Shown here: piece after piece, positions 29,708 to 40,827 of the stretch | Numbering within the stretch: position 1 is the stretch's first letter | Layout of the letters: each line of letters begins with the position of its first letter | Origin: Paralithodes platypus | Lineage: Eukaryota > Arthropoda > Malacostraca > Decapoda > Lithodidae | Assembly (NCBI GenBank): GCA_032716605.1 | Contig: CM064501.1 | Coordinates: 28,564,061-28,628,060, forward strand | Reading direction: 5' to 3' | Length of the DNA: 64,000 nucleotides | Translations under genes and position numbers: made by a program | The notes under the pieces: model-generated | The model's input: the letters and a program-made list of their open reading frames with translations, nothing else | What the model was told of the DNA's origin: nothing | The model's database searches: none

Positions 29708-31544
29708 AAGAGTGTCTCAGGTGGTAGGATGAGGGACATGAATGGGGAAGTGGTAGAGGGTGATGGTGTGGTGAAAGTATGGAAAGATCATTTTAGTAGC
29801 TTAGCTGTAAAGAGTAGGGGGAAGGCAAAGATCTCATCCATAGGAATGGAGAGCGGTAGAATAAACAGGGTAGTTGAAAGACAGATAAGCAGAGAAAAAG
29901 TAAAAGAAGCAATCAATAGACTTAAAATGGGCAAAGCTGCTGGAGTAGATAACATCCCTGGTGAAATGCTGAGATATGGAGGAGAAGAAGCTGTTGACAT
30001 AATGCATAGGTTATGTAAATTAGCATGGGAAAAGGAAAGTGTACCAGAGGACTGGAGGAAAGCAGTGGTAGTACCCTTGTACAAAGGGAAGGGTAGTAAA
30101 GAAGAGTGTAAGAATTATAGGGGAATTAGCTTGCTTAGCATACCTGGAAAGGTACACGCAAGAATAGTAACACAGAGGCTACAGAAGACAACGGATGACA
30201 AAATAGGCGAGGAACAGGGAGGTTTCAGAAAGGGCAGGGGCTGCGTTGACCAGATAGCCTCAATGCGATTGTTGGTAGAGAAGTATCTGGCCCAAAACAG
30301 AAAACTCTATGCAGCATTCATGGATTTGGAAAAAGCCTATAACAAATTAGACTGGGAGGGCCTGTGGGATGTGTTAACAGTATATGGTGTGGGAGGAAAG
30401 TTGCTAATGGCAGTAAAATCTTTTTATAGGAATGCAATGGCAAATGTGAAGGTAGGGGATAAGTTAAGTGAAAGTTTTGAGGTTAATGTAGGTGTAAGAC
30501 AGGGATGTGTCATGCCAGCTTGGTTGTTCAATATATACATGGAAGGAGTGATTAGGGAATGTAGGGCTGTATCAATGGGTGTGGGAGCTAGACTGGAATC
30601 AGAGGGAAGAACATGGAAGATTTTTACATGCCTATATGCGGACGATGCAGTCCTGTTGGCGGAAAATGCTGAAGAATTTCAGAGAGTGGTCACTGACTTT
30701 GACAGGGTATGTGAAAAGCGAAAGTTAAAGGTCAATGTAGGGAAATGTAAGGTAATGGTGTTTGAGAGAAGAATGCATGAAACCATAGATTTTAAGGAAA
30801 AATATAGAATCAAGAAAGAACACAAGAAAAGTTGTAAAATAAAATTGAAAAATGAAGTACTAGAAGAGGTTGAAAGTTTCAAGTATTTGGGAGCTGTACT
30901 ATGCAAATATGGTAAAATGGAGAGTGAGATAAAAGAGAGAAAAATGCAAGGGAGAAAAGTGATTGGAGAACTTGATAGTATTCTCAAAGGAAGAATGGTT
31001 AGCCAGGAAGTCAAAAAGTCACTGAGAAACAGTGTGCTGCTCCCAACACTCTCGTATGGAAGCGAGACATGGACGCCAAGTGACGAGGACCTCTTCAAAC
31101 TGAGAGCTGTGGAGATGAGATTTTTCAGAATTCATTTTTCATGAATAGGCTAGATGGGCCAAGTAATAGGGAAGTGTACGAGTCCTTTGGAATGGAAGAG
31201 CAGGCTTTGGGCATTGATTGTGGTGTGGTTGAGTGGATAAAGAGAAGTACTTTGAGGTGGTATGGTCATGTTCAGAGAATGGATGAAGACAGAATGCCAA
31301 GAAAGATATATGGGAGCCAGGTGAGTGGAACCGCTAGTAGTGGAAGACCACCTATGGTATGGGAAAAGAAAGTGGAAAAATATATTGAAGAAAAACTTCC
31401 ACGTAGTGGAAGGGGCATTGTGGCATGGGCAGGGGAGGCATGTCTTGACAAAGTAGCTTGGAGACGTTTCTGTCATGGCAATCCTCTAGTGGGGGTTTCC
31501 CAGGGGGAAACAAGGCGTCGGAGATGATGATGATTATGAAGAAT
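29697..31544 (+). mobile_element. RTE-like LINE, 5'-truncated, with 11-bp target duplication
   Basis: TTATGAAGAAT occurs at 29697-29707 and again at 31534-31544, exactly bracketing the insert (29708-31533). The insert ends with a short GATGATGAT tail rather than poly-A, as RTE-type LINEs do. The same insertion at the same site is present at 52000-53790. Endonuclease and N-terminal parts are missing. Confidence 0.85.
29708..31527 (+). pseudogene. RTE-like LINE reverse transcriptase
   Basis: The frame covers almost all of a non-LTR reverse transcriptase: GKAAGVDNIPGEML, DWRKAVVVPLYKGKG, NYRGISLLS, EEQGGFRKGRGCVDQI, VNVGVRQGCVMPAWLFN, and the catalytic YADDAVLLAE (about residue 313). A C-terminal tail follows with LRWYGHVQRMDEDRMPRK and GRPPMVWEKKVEKY. 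The apparent first Met lies in the target duplication, so the protein start is missing. Near 31131-31141 a cluster of changes replaces the FRMAAGMNRLDG segment seen in the second copy and shifts frame. Splitting the protein there makes this a pseudogene. Confidence 0.85.
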
Positions 31545-32768
31545 TCATCGTAATAAGCGGTGTATTCAAATGATGAATAATTAAATAACAGACTCTATGC
31601 AAGGCTAGAATTCCTAGACGAGAAGAATCAGAATTATCTACATCAGTAATCAAATGAACATCAATAATAGTTCATATAATAATTACAATAACGCTTAAGT
31701 AAACGAGCGTAAAATTAGGATCTCGGGAAGCAAATATATATCAATAATTAATAATAAATCTTCTCAACGAGGGGAGACTGAGAAAAATCAAATGTGAAAT
31801 TGAGCGTAGGTTCTAGGTAACAGGTTATTATTAGTAAGGGAATAAGTACACGAAATACACTTCGACCTCAACTTGTAACATACATAACAGAATAACATAT
31901 ACAAGGAAAATCTGTGAGTAAGTGGCTAGGTGAATTAATTAACACGAGTATGTTACGTATGCACATAACGTTTTAGAAGAGTTATGATGCAAAATGAACA
32001 CTAGATCTTAGGCACAGATCTACACATGAATTATAATAAGATTCAGAAGGATTAACACATACGCAATGAATAAGGATCTTGGACACAGATCTACATAGAA
32101 TCGTAGCACTATAAAAATCAAAGATCTTACCTATACCTTGACAACAATAATCACAACATAAGATATTCAGAGACACTTAGGGTAATTTGGGAGGGTAGAG
32201 AGCAAGTCTGGCCGACATGGAATGTAGGGCAGTGGAGCAGCACTTCAGGATGAACGGCATCTCACAATCAGGACTTCAGGGTCCAGACTTCAGCAGGTAC
32301 TTCAGCACACTCTCAGGGCAGGGGGAAGGGCTAGGCAAGTGTCCACTGCTGATGGATGTCCCGTTCTTTACAGAGTTAGGGGCATTACCTCAGTGAATGT
32401 TTGCATACATTCTCACTCATTCTTTGAGGTTATGTTGGACTTAATTAATTCTTGCCTCACACTTGCAGGAGTTCAACGCAATAGGGATATTGTGAATATG
32501 TTGTGATCGAGTTGTGAGGTTTAATACTTGTCGTAGACATACATAATGGCTGTTTATATTGGTACATGTATAATAGGTAGTTTATTTATGACTTAGGTAC
32601 TAGTTACTTAGCCTAATAATTGAGCAATCTTACTTATATGGATTATTCCATAATCCAAACTCCTAGACAAACTTTATTGTAGCTCGCCTATTAGTTGTTT
32701 TTCTGCGAGGGTTCTGATATCTCCAGGTTCGTCAAAACTCGCCCTCCTGCCTAAGTCCATTTATACCT
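31545..32768 (-). repeat. Element B leader / 5' LTR, part 2
   Basis: It continues element B after the LINE. From 32372 on it matches the 3'-end block at 19302-19693. It ends with ACCT (32765-32768), the target duplication of Gypsy A2. The whole stretch is repeated at 53791-55022. No gene is seen. Confidence 0.65.
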
Positions 32769-34625
32769 TGTTACGAACTGGCACTCGGGTACACAAGGAC
32801 TCTCAATCAGGACTCGAATACGGCTCGCTGCCACAACGGAAACACACGATCCCAACCCCTGAGTACTGCCACCCGAAAACAAAAAACACCAATACCCTCC
32901 AGAGTTCAATCTGCTATAACGGGGTATACAAGAACTCGGTACTAGTGTTCAACAACAGACTAATAAAGAGACAGGAATTATCTAGTCTGGTCAACAATCA
33001 AACAATGAAGTAAGAAACAACAACACCAAAGAATAGTGTTGGCCGAAGCCGAAGTAATCCACCCTTGACTAAGAACTTAAGAAGTCCTCCACCCTCTACT
33101 TCGGATCGGCACTATTACGTTACGTTAATTAATAGTCCTTAAGCATCGAGCAAGGAATCTTCTGAAAAAAGTTAGATGCTTCTCGGATGCTCGTAAGAAG
33201 TACGTATAGGATTTTGAACAGTAATTCAATAAGCAAAAACACTGGCAATTAAATACTATTAAAGGTTTAAATTGGCATAAGAATAATTAAAAGAATATGC
33301 AATAGTAAATGGCAAACATTAAAAAGAAGTACTCCGCAAATGCAACGGCAATAGCCTACTCGGATTGTGCTCGTGGGCCACTAATCACTAAAGTAGCCAA
33401 GCTTGCAACACATGAAATCAATAGTGCATAAACAATATCATACATAAGGAAAGCTTCAATACTATTCTGTATCTACTAATCGAGTAAAGTCTAGCTGGGG
33501 TACTGTGGGCAAAAGGTAGCAGTGACTGAGCAAAAACGTCTCGTAGCCTAGCGAAGTCCTCACAACTGTTTAAAGTATTACGTTAAAACTAACAAGTGCA
33601 CTTTGAGAAATCCAGATCCCTTGTATCTGGTTTTCTCCCGGCTCCTTGACAAAGTAAAACAAACTGTTAATAAAATACAGGGTGGTTAGGCTCTTGCCCT
33701 CACACACTGTAAATTATTAACTCAACACAGTCAGCCGCGAAGACAACCTAGGCTTCACTGAACCGAAACGAGTATGCAGGTTTATCGCTTAACCACTGCA
33801 TCAAACAACAACTCGTAACACAGAAAAGCCTTACCCCAGTCTAGCATTACCTAGACCAGCAGAAAACAGGAATAATAATAATAATACACAGGGAAATGCA
33901 TATACAAGTGCAACAAACATAAATCAATCCTATTCTAAGTTAACCCTTCCAAAATAGGCTATCTAATAGGCAAGTATCTCGTGAGAACTCAAGCGATAAT
34001 ACGTTGGCTGACTAGCTCTGCACCAACGGGACCATGGAAGTTAAACAGGCAGGGAAAAGAGGAGATAAGAATGTAAGGTAGTAGAGAAAGTTCACATCAG
34101 TCAGAAGAATATATATAGTTAGCAAGGGAAATGAGAAGTCGCTCTGCCTAATGAGTTCTCATGAAAAAATGGCTAGACTTCCCTTTTTATACCCGGCCCT
34201 CTAGTGAGCCCAACGTGAACTACTAAGGACCGCCCACTGACAACCATTACGTAATTTCTCTCTCTCCTCTGGGATAGACAAAGGCTCCCCTAGCACTGAG
34301 GGGAGGGGGGAGGGGGGAGTGCTAGTGAGTTAGGCCCACCTCCCGCCTGGCGCACCCACTGACCCCCAACGGTGGCTGTTTCTCTTCCCATCATTACAAA
34401 TAAGTTTTACACACAATACTTATAACTAATGATATAAAATAGAACTCGTTGACTCAGATGAAAACAAAATACATATTCATAATACTTATAGTACAACGGC
34501 TCACATGAACTAAGTTAGGAAACTCTACATAGACTACAGCCAAAGTTCCTGCCCTGACGATCCTAGCGAGAGTGGGGCATGACTAGGCGTTCTGTACAGC
34601 ATGCTCACACTGGACATGCGTCACA
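32769..34625 (-). repeat. Gypsy A2 3' LTR
   Basis: 1857 bp, about 1-1.5% different by eye from the 5' LTR (for example ACAAGGACTCTC here against ACAAGGGCTCTC there). It carries the same TATA-like sequence as the 5' LTR at 34181-34194. Confidence 0.92.
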
Positions 34626-34636
34626 CCTCCCCCAAG
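34626..34636 (-). promoter_or_regulatory. Gypsy A2 polypurine tract
   Basis: CTTGGGGGAGG on the minus strand directly abuts the TG of the 3' LTR. This is where plus-strand DNA synthesis is primed in LTR elements. Confidence 0.8.
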
Positions 34637-35021
34637 ATTTTACTTGCTCAACCCTGAGCTAAAATCTGACAAACACAGAACCCCATCAAGCCCCTCACAC
34701 CCAGCGACCGCATGGCACTAAAACAAAGCTGAGTTTATCACCAAAACACATCTTATTATTAAAACAAAAATTCACATTTTATAACTCTTCCCAACAATAG
34801 CAAAAAGACACAATATCATGCTCCCAGAGCGAGCTTACAGCAGCTCAGCCGTTTGATAGTTCGTGGACTACTCAAACTCTATAGGCTATGACAAACTTAT
34901 ACGATTACCTATATCAAAAGAAAGAGTTTTTATATGATTTTTATATTTTAATATGTTTTTCCCGGCTGCACTATAAGGGCAGCCTATTTTCCTCCATTCA
35001 AACCCACACACCTGTGATAGC
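34637..35021 (-). other. Gypsy A2 3' untranslated region
   Basis: About 385 bases between the RNase H stop and the polypurine tract. No third gene (env) is seen. Confidence 0.6.
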
Positions 35022-36589
35022 CTACGACTGCTCATGCACCCTTGATAAACAATCCGCGATCACATTGTCACATCCAGCAATATGACGGATGTCCAGGTTA
35101 TACTCCTGCAACATCAAAGACCACCTGGTCAGTCTCATATTGCGATTGTGAAATTGATTCAGGAATCTCAAAGGGTGATGATCAGTGTAGATAACCACGA
35201 CTGGGCCATAGGCTGGAACATACACCTCGAAGTGCCTGAGCGACAGCACAATCGCCAGTAATTCCTTTTCTATTGTAGAATAGTTCTTTTGTGCAGCATT
35301 GAACTTCTTAGAAAAGAAACTTACTGGGTGTTCCACACCTTCATTGTCTGTCTGTAGCAAGACGGCACCAGCCCCTACACCACTAGCATATGTTGCCAGC
35401 TGAAAAGGCCTGTTAAAGTCTGGGGCCCTGAGTATCGGGTGAGTACATAGCAAATGTTTCACCAAAGTGAAAGCCTTTTCACACTCAGGTGCCCACAAAA
35501 ACTTTTTGTCTTTAGATAACAAATCTGTGAGAGGTGCCAACACCGTTGAGTAACCTTTTATGAAGCGTCTGTAGTAGCCTATCATACCCAAGAATCTCAT
35601 AATCTGCTTCTTGGTTGTTGGGTGCGGACATTTATTGATAGCCTGTACCTTGTTCTGAGGAGGGCACACCTGTCCCCTTCCCACTACAAACCCAAGGTAC
35701 TGCACAGTGGCTTTTACGAAGTCACACTTTGCCAAATTTACTACCAGACCTGCTTCACTAAGTTTCCGGAACAAGGTCTCAAGGTGCTCACAATGGCTCT
35801 CAAAGTCGTCATCATAAATGATTACATCGTCCAAATATACGGTGCAATTTGGAATGTCCTTTACAATTTCATTCATCAGGTTCTGAAACGTTGCTGGTGC
35901 ATTCTTAAGTCCGTAAGGCATAACATTGCACCGGTAGGTACTCCCGTCCACAACAAAACCACATACCTCTTTAGCATGCTCGGACAAAGGTACTTGCCAG
36001 TAACCTTTTACTAAATCTACTTTAGACAAAAAACGAACATTACCAATTTTGTCAACACTATCATCAACCCGAGGAAGAGGATATGGGTTAGTTGGAGTCA
36101 AACCGTTTAACCTACGGAAATCAATACAAAAGCGTACCTTGCCATCTGGCTTAGGCTGCAGTGTTACGGGGGAAGTCCACTTAACTGTGCCTTTCTCTAT
36201 CAACCCTCTACCGAGCATATACTCCAACTCATCCCTCAGAGCTGGTAGTTTTATGGGGGGCACACGGTACTGGATTGACTTAAAGGGTAGATGGTCCCCC
36301 ACGTCAACATCATGCATAGCCTGAGTAGTGAGGCCTGGGTGTTCAGCAAATACAGTGGGGTATGAACCGAACAACTGACGGATAGCATCAAACTGCGGCT
36401 CAGGCAAATGAGCTATAGCCTCGTCAGCCCTAAGGCTCGAGTTCCCCGCCCACTGATCCGCTGAAACATGTTGATCCCAGCTATCCTCCTCTGAAGTTTG
36501 ACTGTCCCCCTCTCCTTCTCCACCACGGCCGCAACAAGCCAACACAGGGACAGTGAGAGGCTCAGAGGGGCACCTCACATACTCTTTAA
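35022..36589 (-). CDS. Gypsy A2 reverse transcriptase and RNase H
   Basis: The open frame extends to 36749 (575 residues), but the first 54 residues are encoded by the TTAA element; native sequence starts at residue 55. RT: DELEYMLGRGLIEKG, VRFCIDFRRLNGLT, LSKVDLVKGYWQVPL, VMPYGLKNAPATFQNLM, catalytic YLDDVIIY (305-308), then the thumb with RFLGMIGYYRRFIKGYS. RNase H from about 448: LATYASGVGAGAVLL has Tyr where the first catalytic Asp is expected; EKELLAI, YTDHHPLRFL and NVIADCLSR are normal. It then stops. No integrase follows; integrase lies upstream. The RNase H Asp loss is shared with A3. Confidence 0.9.
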
Positions 36590-37069
36590 CCCTTAACTGT
36601 CGGCGCGCAACATAAGTAGAGTATAATAAATCTGGACTATCTGGCGGCGCTCGACATAGGTTGTGTGGCAATTTCAGCACGTAATGTTGCTGAGAGAGAG
36701 AGACAAGTGGTGGCAGGAGAGTAGCGAGCGTATGACTGCTCCAGACCACCGCGGCGAACCTACTGACACTAATCCCACCTCCTCCCTCCCTCTCTCACTC
36801 GCTATATACGGAATTGTATGGGGAAAGTGCCTAATTACATGCTTTTTGCACTCGCGTTGCGCGGTTGTTGCAAGAAAACTAGCCATCATAAAAGGATCGT
36901 TATGGTGTCATTGGAAAGCTCTGTTTATGCCCTTTCAGGGATAGATTCTTGTTTTACGCTCTGGGTCTTATTTAGGCATGAAAATGATCACGTAAACAGC
37001 CCTATTTTGGCTAAAAACACCCCGCTGGGCGGTACATATAAATAAACCGCCTAGCCCGCTAATAAGGTG
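36590..37069. mobile_element. piggyBac-like MITE, 480 bp, between IN and RT of A2
   Basis: TTAA at 36586-36589 and 37070-37073. Ends are CCCTTAACTGTCGG and, inverted, CACCTTATTAGCGGG. It is in the opposite orientation to the copies at 24376 and 49500 and shows recognisable similarity along its length (GTGTCATTGGAAAGCTCTG, GCAAGAAAAC, TGCTCCAGACCACC). It has no coding capacity, but its sequence supplies a false N-terminus to RT and a stop to integrase. Confidence 0.85.
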
Positions 37070-38530
37070 TTAATAAGGTTCATGTGACATAACTGGTTCT
37101 TTTTCCTCCTGTCTGGAGTGGCAACAAGGTAATCTAAGTCTGAAATTTTTTCTACAATTTTATAAGGTCCAGTGTACTTCGCAGAGAGGGGGTTACCAAC
37201 CAAAGGCAACAAAATTAATACCTCTTGTCCTACAGTGAACTTCCGGAGCCTCACTTTGCGATCATACCTGTCCTTCATCAAAGCTTGTGATTCTGTCAAA
37301 TTTCTACCTGCCATCTCCAGACTCTTAAGCATGCGCTCACGGCTTTCAAGCACATACTTTAATAATGGACAAGGCTGCACAGTCCCCTCCCAAATTTCTT
37401 TCAGCATGTTAAGGGGGCCCCTGACACGGTGTCCAAAAATCAGCTCGTTTGGACTAAATCCCAGGCTCTCAACAGGTACCTCCCGAGCAGCAAACAGCAC
37501 ATAAGGCAATCCAAGATCCCAATCCATACCGTTGTCAGCACAATAACACCTGAGCATGCTTTTAAGTGTAGCATGCCACCGCTCAAGTACCCCTTGACTC
37601 TCAGGGTGATACGCTGACGATACTACTGCTCGTATCCCATGCTGTTGCATTGTTTGCTTGAACATGTTGGAGGTGAAATTAGATCCCTGATCAGACTGAA
37701 TCTCCTCCGGGTACCCGTACCTTGAGAAGTACCACAACAAGTTACTGACTACCGTCTTAGCCATTCCATTTTTCATAGGGTATGCATCGGCGTATCTAGT
37801 GGCAACATCCATTATGGTTAACAAACATTTATTTCCAGCCTTAGTGGGAGGGAGTGGACCAACCATGTCAACAATAATTTTACTAAAGGGTGGCCCAATC
37901 ACAGGAATAGGGTGTAACGGAGCCTTAGGAATAACTTGGTTCGGTTTCCCGACACGTTGACTAATATCACATGAGTTTATCCATGACTGCACATGAGACT
38001 TCATCCCCGGCCACCAAAACAATTTCCCCAAAGCCGCCACCGTTTTTCTCACCCCCAGATGTCCTGCCAGTGGTATGTCATGCGCCAACCTCAGTAGGCT
38101 ATCCCTGCACTCCCGTGGCACCACCAACTGGTCCACTACTCCGGACCCCTTTTGCCAACTACGTTTAGGGTCTTGAAAACGCCTATAGAGGATGCCTTCT
38201 AAATAAAAAAAATCTCCTGGCTGTGCATCGCCGTCATTGTCGAGCTCTACAGCTCCATTAGCACATGTTTGGAGCTCAGGTTCCTCTAGTTGCAACCGAC
38301 GTATAGCTGAGGGTGCCAAGCGATCTAACTGCTCCCGGAGCAATGCATGACCTTCCCCGATACTGGGCTGCTCCCTCTGTCTCTCTCGATGTACATAACG
38401 TTGCTGTCGTGGAGACTCGTCATGCCCAGCCTCGTCACTCTCGATGACAGGCCCAGGGGCTACTCCAGAATTAAGTAATGGTGCTAATACTGAATCACCC
38501 AGGAGAGCCGCCGAGTCAAAACTCTTAAAA
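37070..38530 (-). CDS. Gypsy A2 linker and integrase
   Basis: The frame extends over 37051-38634 (527 residues). Its first 36 residues are out-of-frame gag-pol sequence and its last few come from the MITE. The linker is about 130 residues. Integrase has an HHCC finger at residues 185-225, in which the second Cys is Ser (SCDIS), so zinc binding is doubtful. The DDE core is D256 (IIVDMVGPLPP), D315 (SDQGSNF) and E351 (GVLERWHATLK). The GPY/F module is at about 490-505 (TGPYKIVEKISDLDYL). Integrase inserts the cDNA. A single extra A near 38532, absent in A1 and A3, breaks the frame from protease. Confidence 0.9.
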
Positions 38531-40582
38531 CCAAACTCCAGCTTTAGCCTCCTCCTGTTGATCGTTCCTCCGCTGGTCTGAAGACGGAGGACTAGGCTGT
38601 GACACTTTAGCTGCCCGAGCTCGGGTGACAACACACGCCATGGGTTGTGTCTGGCACCGCTCGACCCACTCTTGCTCTTCCCTACTCACGTCGGCCGGCC
38701 TCTCGGCAACGACTAAGGGTAGAACCTCAGAAGCGGGCATTGCAAAGTCGTTGCCGAGAAGAAGGTCGACGCCCTCCACTGGCAGTTTCTCCACAATCCC
38801 GACATCCAATTCACGTGCCACACCATCCACCTCCAACTCCAACCGCACCAGTGGGTATGACCGAGTTGCATTAATACCCTGCACCACTACCACCCGAGCC
38901 GCGTTTATAGGGTAGCCAGTCAAGTTTTTCATCAGAGTCTGGGAAGCCCCTGTATCACGCAAGACCTCTACTCCATGCTTGCGCCCCGCCCACATCACGC
39001 AACCCCGCCCTCTATGGTCGCAAAAAACATCCTGAGCAGGGTTCGAGCCTCCCAGGTGCTTCTGCATTGGCTGTGCCTCATCCTCTGACGAACTGCCCCG
39101 GGCAAACTCAGATGACTTCGGAGACACACCAATGTTGCAGGCCAAAGACACAGCTGCTGTAGGTGGTTTGCTAGGACAGACTCTTGCAAAGTGCCCCTTT
39201 TTATGACAATGATAACACTCCAACTCCCCTTTGGGCTTCCCTTGGTACTGGGAAGGGCCCGGCCCCTTCTTAAATGGGACGGTGCTAGTCTTGTTGTCAG
39301 TCTTGGTATCATGGCTCTTGTACTTGTTTGCATAAGGTATATCACTAACTCGGGGGGGTGTGGCGTCACGCCCCTTGTTACCTGCCTCACTACGCTGGGC
39401 AGACCCGCACCCACGAATTAGTGATAGCCGGAGGTCAGCCATCTCAGCTGCCTCCTGTAGAGTTTTTGGGTTCTTTTCTTTAATAGTTAAAGTCATTTCT
39501 GCACCAGTACACTTATAAAACTGCTCGAGCAGAAACAGCTCAGTCAACTGTTCTGCCGTCTCAGCTTTCTCAGAACGTGTCCAGTTTTTAAGTGCATCTT
39601 TTAAGTCCCGGGCATGTTCAAGAAAGGTCGCCTCCCTAGTCTTTGTAACACCCCGAAACTTCAATCGATATGTTTCCGGTTGCAACTCGTATGCCCGTAG
39701 GACAGCTCTCATCAATTCTGGGTAGTCAATGCAAGACTCTAAAGGCAGTGCATCATAAGCCTTCAGACCCTTACCCGTAAGTCTTGAGGAGACTAGAGCT
39801 GCCCACTTCTCTTCAGGCCAATTATGCTCCCTACACTTCTTCTCAAAACGATTACAAAATTCTGTGACTTCAGTTTCACTAAATACCGGCTCCAATTTGA
39901 CTAAGTGGGCTAAGGACTGTTCTCTTACTTGGCCCTCACGGCCCATCCGAGTCCCTGTCGACTCTGCACGAGTCTTTTCTAAATCTAATTTAGCACAATA
40001 TTTCTCTGAGTCGTACCTAAGCTCAGCCTCATGCCTCCTGGTCTCATCCTCTTGCCTCCTAACCTCAATCTCATGCCTCCTAGTCTCATTCTCCTGCTTC
40101 CTAGCCTCAATCTCCTGCTTCCTAGCCTCAATCTTAGCAAGCTCAAGTCTAAATACCATATCTGGAGACAGGCAGGAAGAGGGAGCTGCCACTACTGAAG
40201 GAGGGGGGGCAAAAACTGGGGAACCACCATGTGCACCACCCGAGGGCACTCCAATCTGCCAATTCTCATCCCTCTGTGGGAGAGTGCTAACCTCCGGTAA
40301 CTGAGTGGACGGCACTGTGGGAGTCGAGTGAGAGGGGATCGGGGGAGGAACCCCCCCAAACGCCCTCTCCTCCGAAACCCCATGTCGCCCACGCAACACC
40401 CAGGAAATCAGCTCCCCCTTGGACATCCCTACTACATTGGAAATGCCCAAAACTTTGGCTATCAGGTGCAAGCCACAAACATCCACCCCAGTCAGCCTCT
40501 CCTCCGTCACGTGGTACCGCTTACTCACAAAAACTCTAGCATCCTCCTCACTGGTTACTAACGGCACACCTTCAAATGACAT
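38525..40582 (-). CDS. Gypsy A2 Gag and protease
   Basis: 685 residues. N-terminal domain 1-75; proline-rich spacer 77-140; highly charged coiled coil 145-207 (repeats of EIEARKQE and ETRRHE); capsid 220-390. Residues about 305-390 (LEHARDLKDALKNW, ELFLLEQF, EMTLTIKEKNPKTLQEAAEM) resemble a SCAN domain. CCHC knuckle 456-469 (CYHCHKKGHFARVC); aspartic protease about 525-620 with catalytic Asp 543 (LRDTGASQTL) and VDLLLGNDF. The frame ends after AKAGVWF because of the extra base near 38532. Gag and protease share a frame with no stop between them. The start MSFEGVPLVTSEED is about 245 bases after the LTR. Confidence 0.88.
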   Translation of the reverse strand: MSFEGVPLVTSEEDARVFVSKRYHVTEERLTGVDVCGLHLIAKVLGISNVVGMSKGELISWVLRGRHGVSEERAFGGVPPPIPSHSTPTVPSTQLPEVSTLPQRDENWQIGVPSGGAHGGSPVFAPPPSVVAAPSSCLSPDMVFRLELAKIEARKQEIEARKQENETRRHEIEVRRQEDETRRHEAELRYDSEKYCAKLDLEKTRAESTGTRMGREGQVREQSLAHLVKLEPVFSETEVTEFCNRFEKKCREHNWPEEKWAALVSSRLTGKGLKAYDALPLESCIDYPELMRAVLRAYELQPETYRLKFRGVTKTREATFLEHARDLKDALKNWTRSEKAETAEQLTELFLLEQFYKCTGAEMTLTIKEKNPKTLQEAAEMADLRLSLIRGCGSAQRSEAGNKGRDATPPRVSDIPYANKYKSHDTKTDNKTSTVPFKKGPGPSQYQGKPKGELECYHCHKKGHFARVCPSKPPTAAVSLACNIGVSPKSSEFARGSSSEDEAQPMQKHLGGSNPAQDVFCDHRGRGCVMWAGRKHGVEVLRDTGASQTLMKNLTGYPINAARVVVVQGINATRSYPLVRLELEVDGVARELDVGIVEKLPVEGVDLLLGNDFAMPASEVLPLVVAERPADVSREEQEWVERCQTQPMACVVTRARAAKVSQPSPPSSDQRRNDQQEEAKAGVWF

Positions 40583-40808
40583 CTCTCGCTCATCGTCAGT
40601 GCTAATGCACTACATACTGAAGTCCACAAAAAAATTCTCGAGACAAAAGTGTTAAGCTTCCTATGCAAGCACTAATTACTAAATTAACTGGAGTCTCTTA
40701 AATGCTTTACTAATTGCCATACAAAACAAATATTCTTCAATATGCACGCTAAAATACAAACAAACAAATGTTGTACAACTCTGCAAAAATGTATACTGTT
40801 CACAAAAT

Positions 40809-40825
40809 CCTAAGCAAGGTCGCCA
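40809..40825 (-). promoter_or_regulatory. Gypsy A2 primer-binding site
   Basis: On the minus strand TGGCGACCTTGCTTAGG begins two bases (AA) after the 5' LTR. TGGCGACC suggests tRNA-Arg, by analogy with mdg1/412-like elements. The leader to the gag start (40583-40808) has no other feature. Confidence 0.7.
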
Positions 40826-40827
40826 TT

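Noticed and set aside
36049..36324. Plus-strand frames antisense to RT and integrase in A2 and A3
   Set aside because: They are shadows of the real minus-strand genes and carry no domain of their own.
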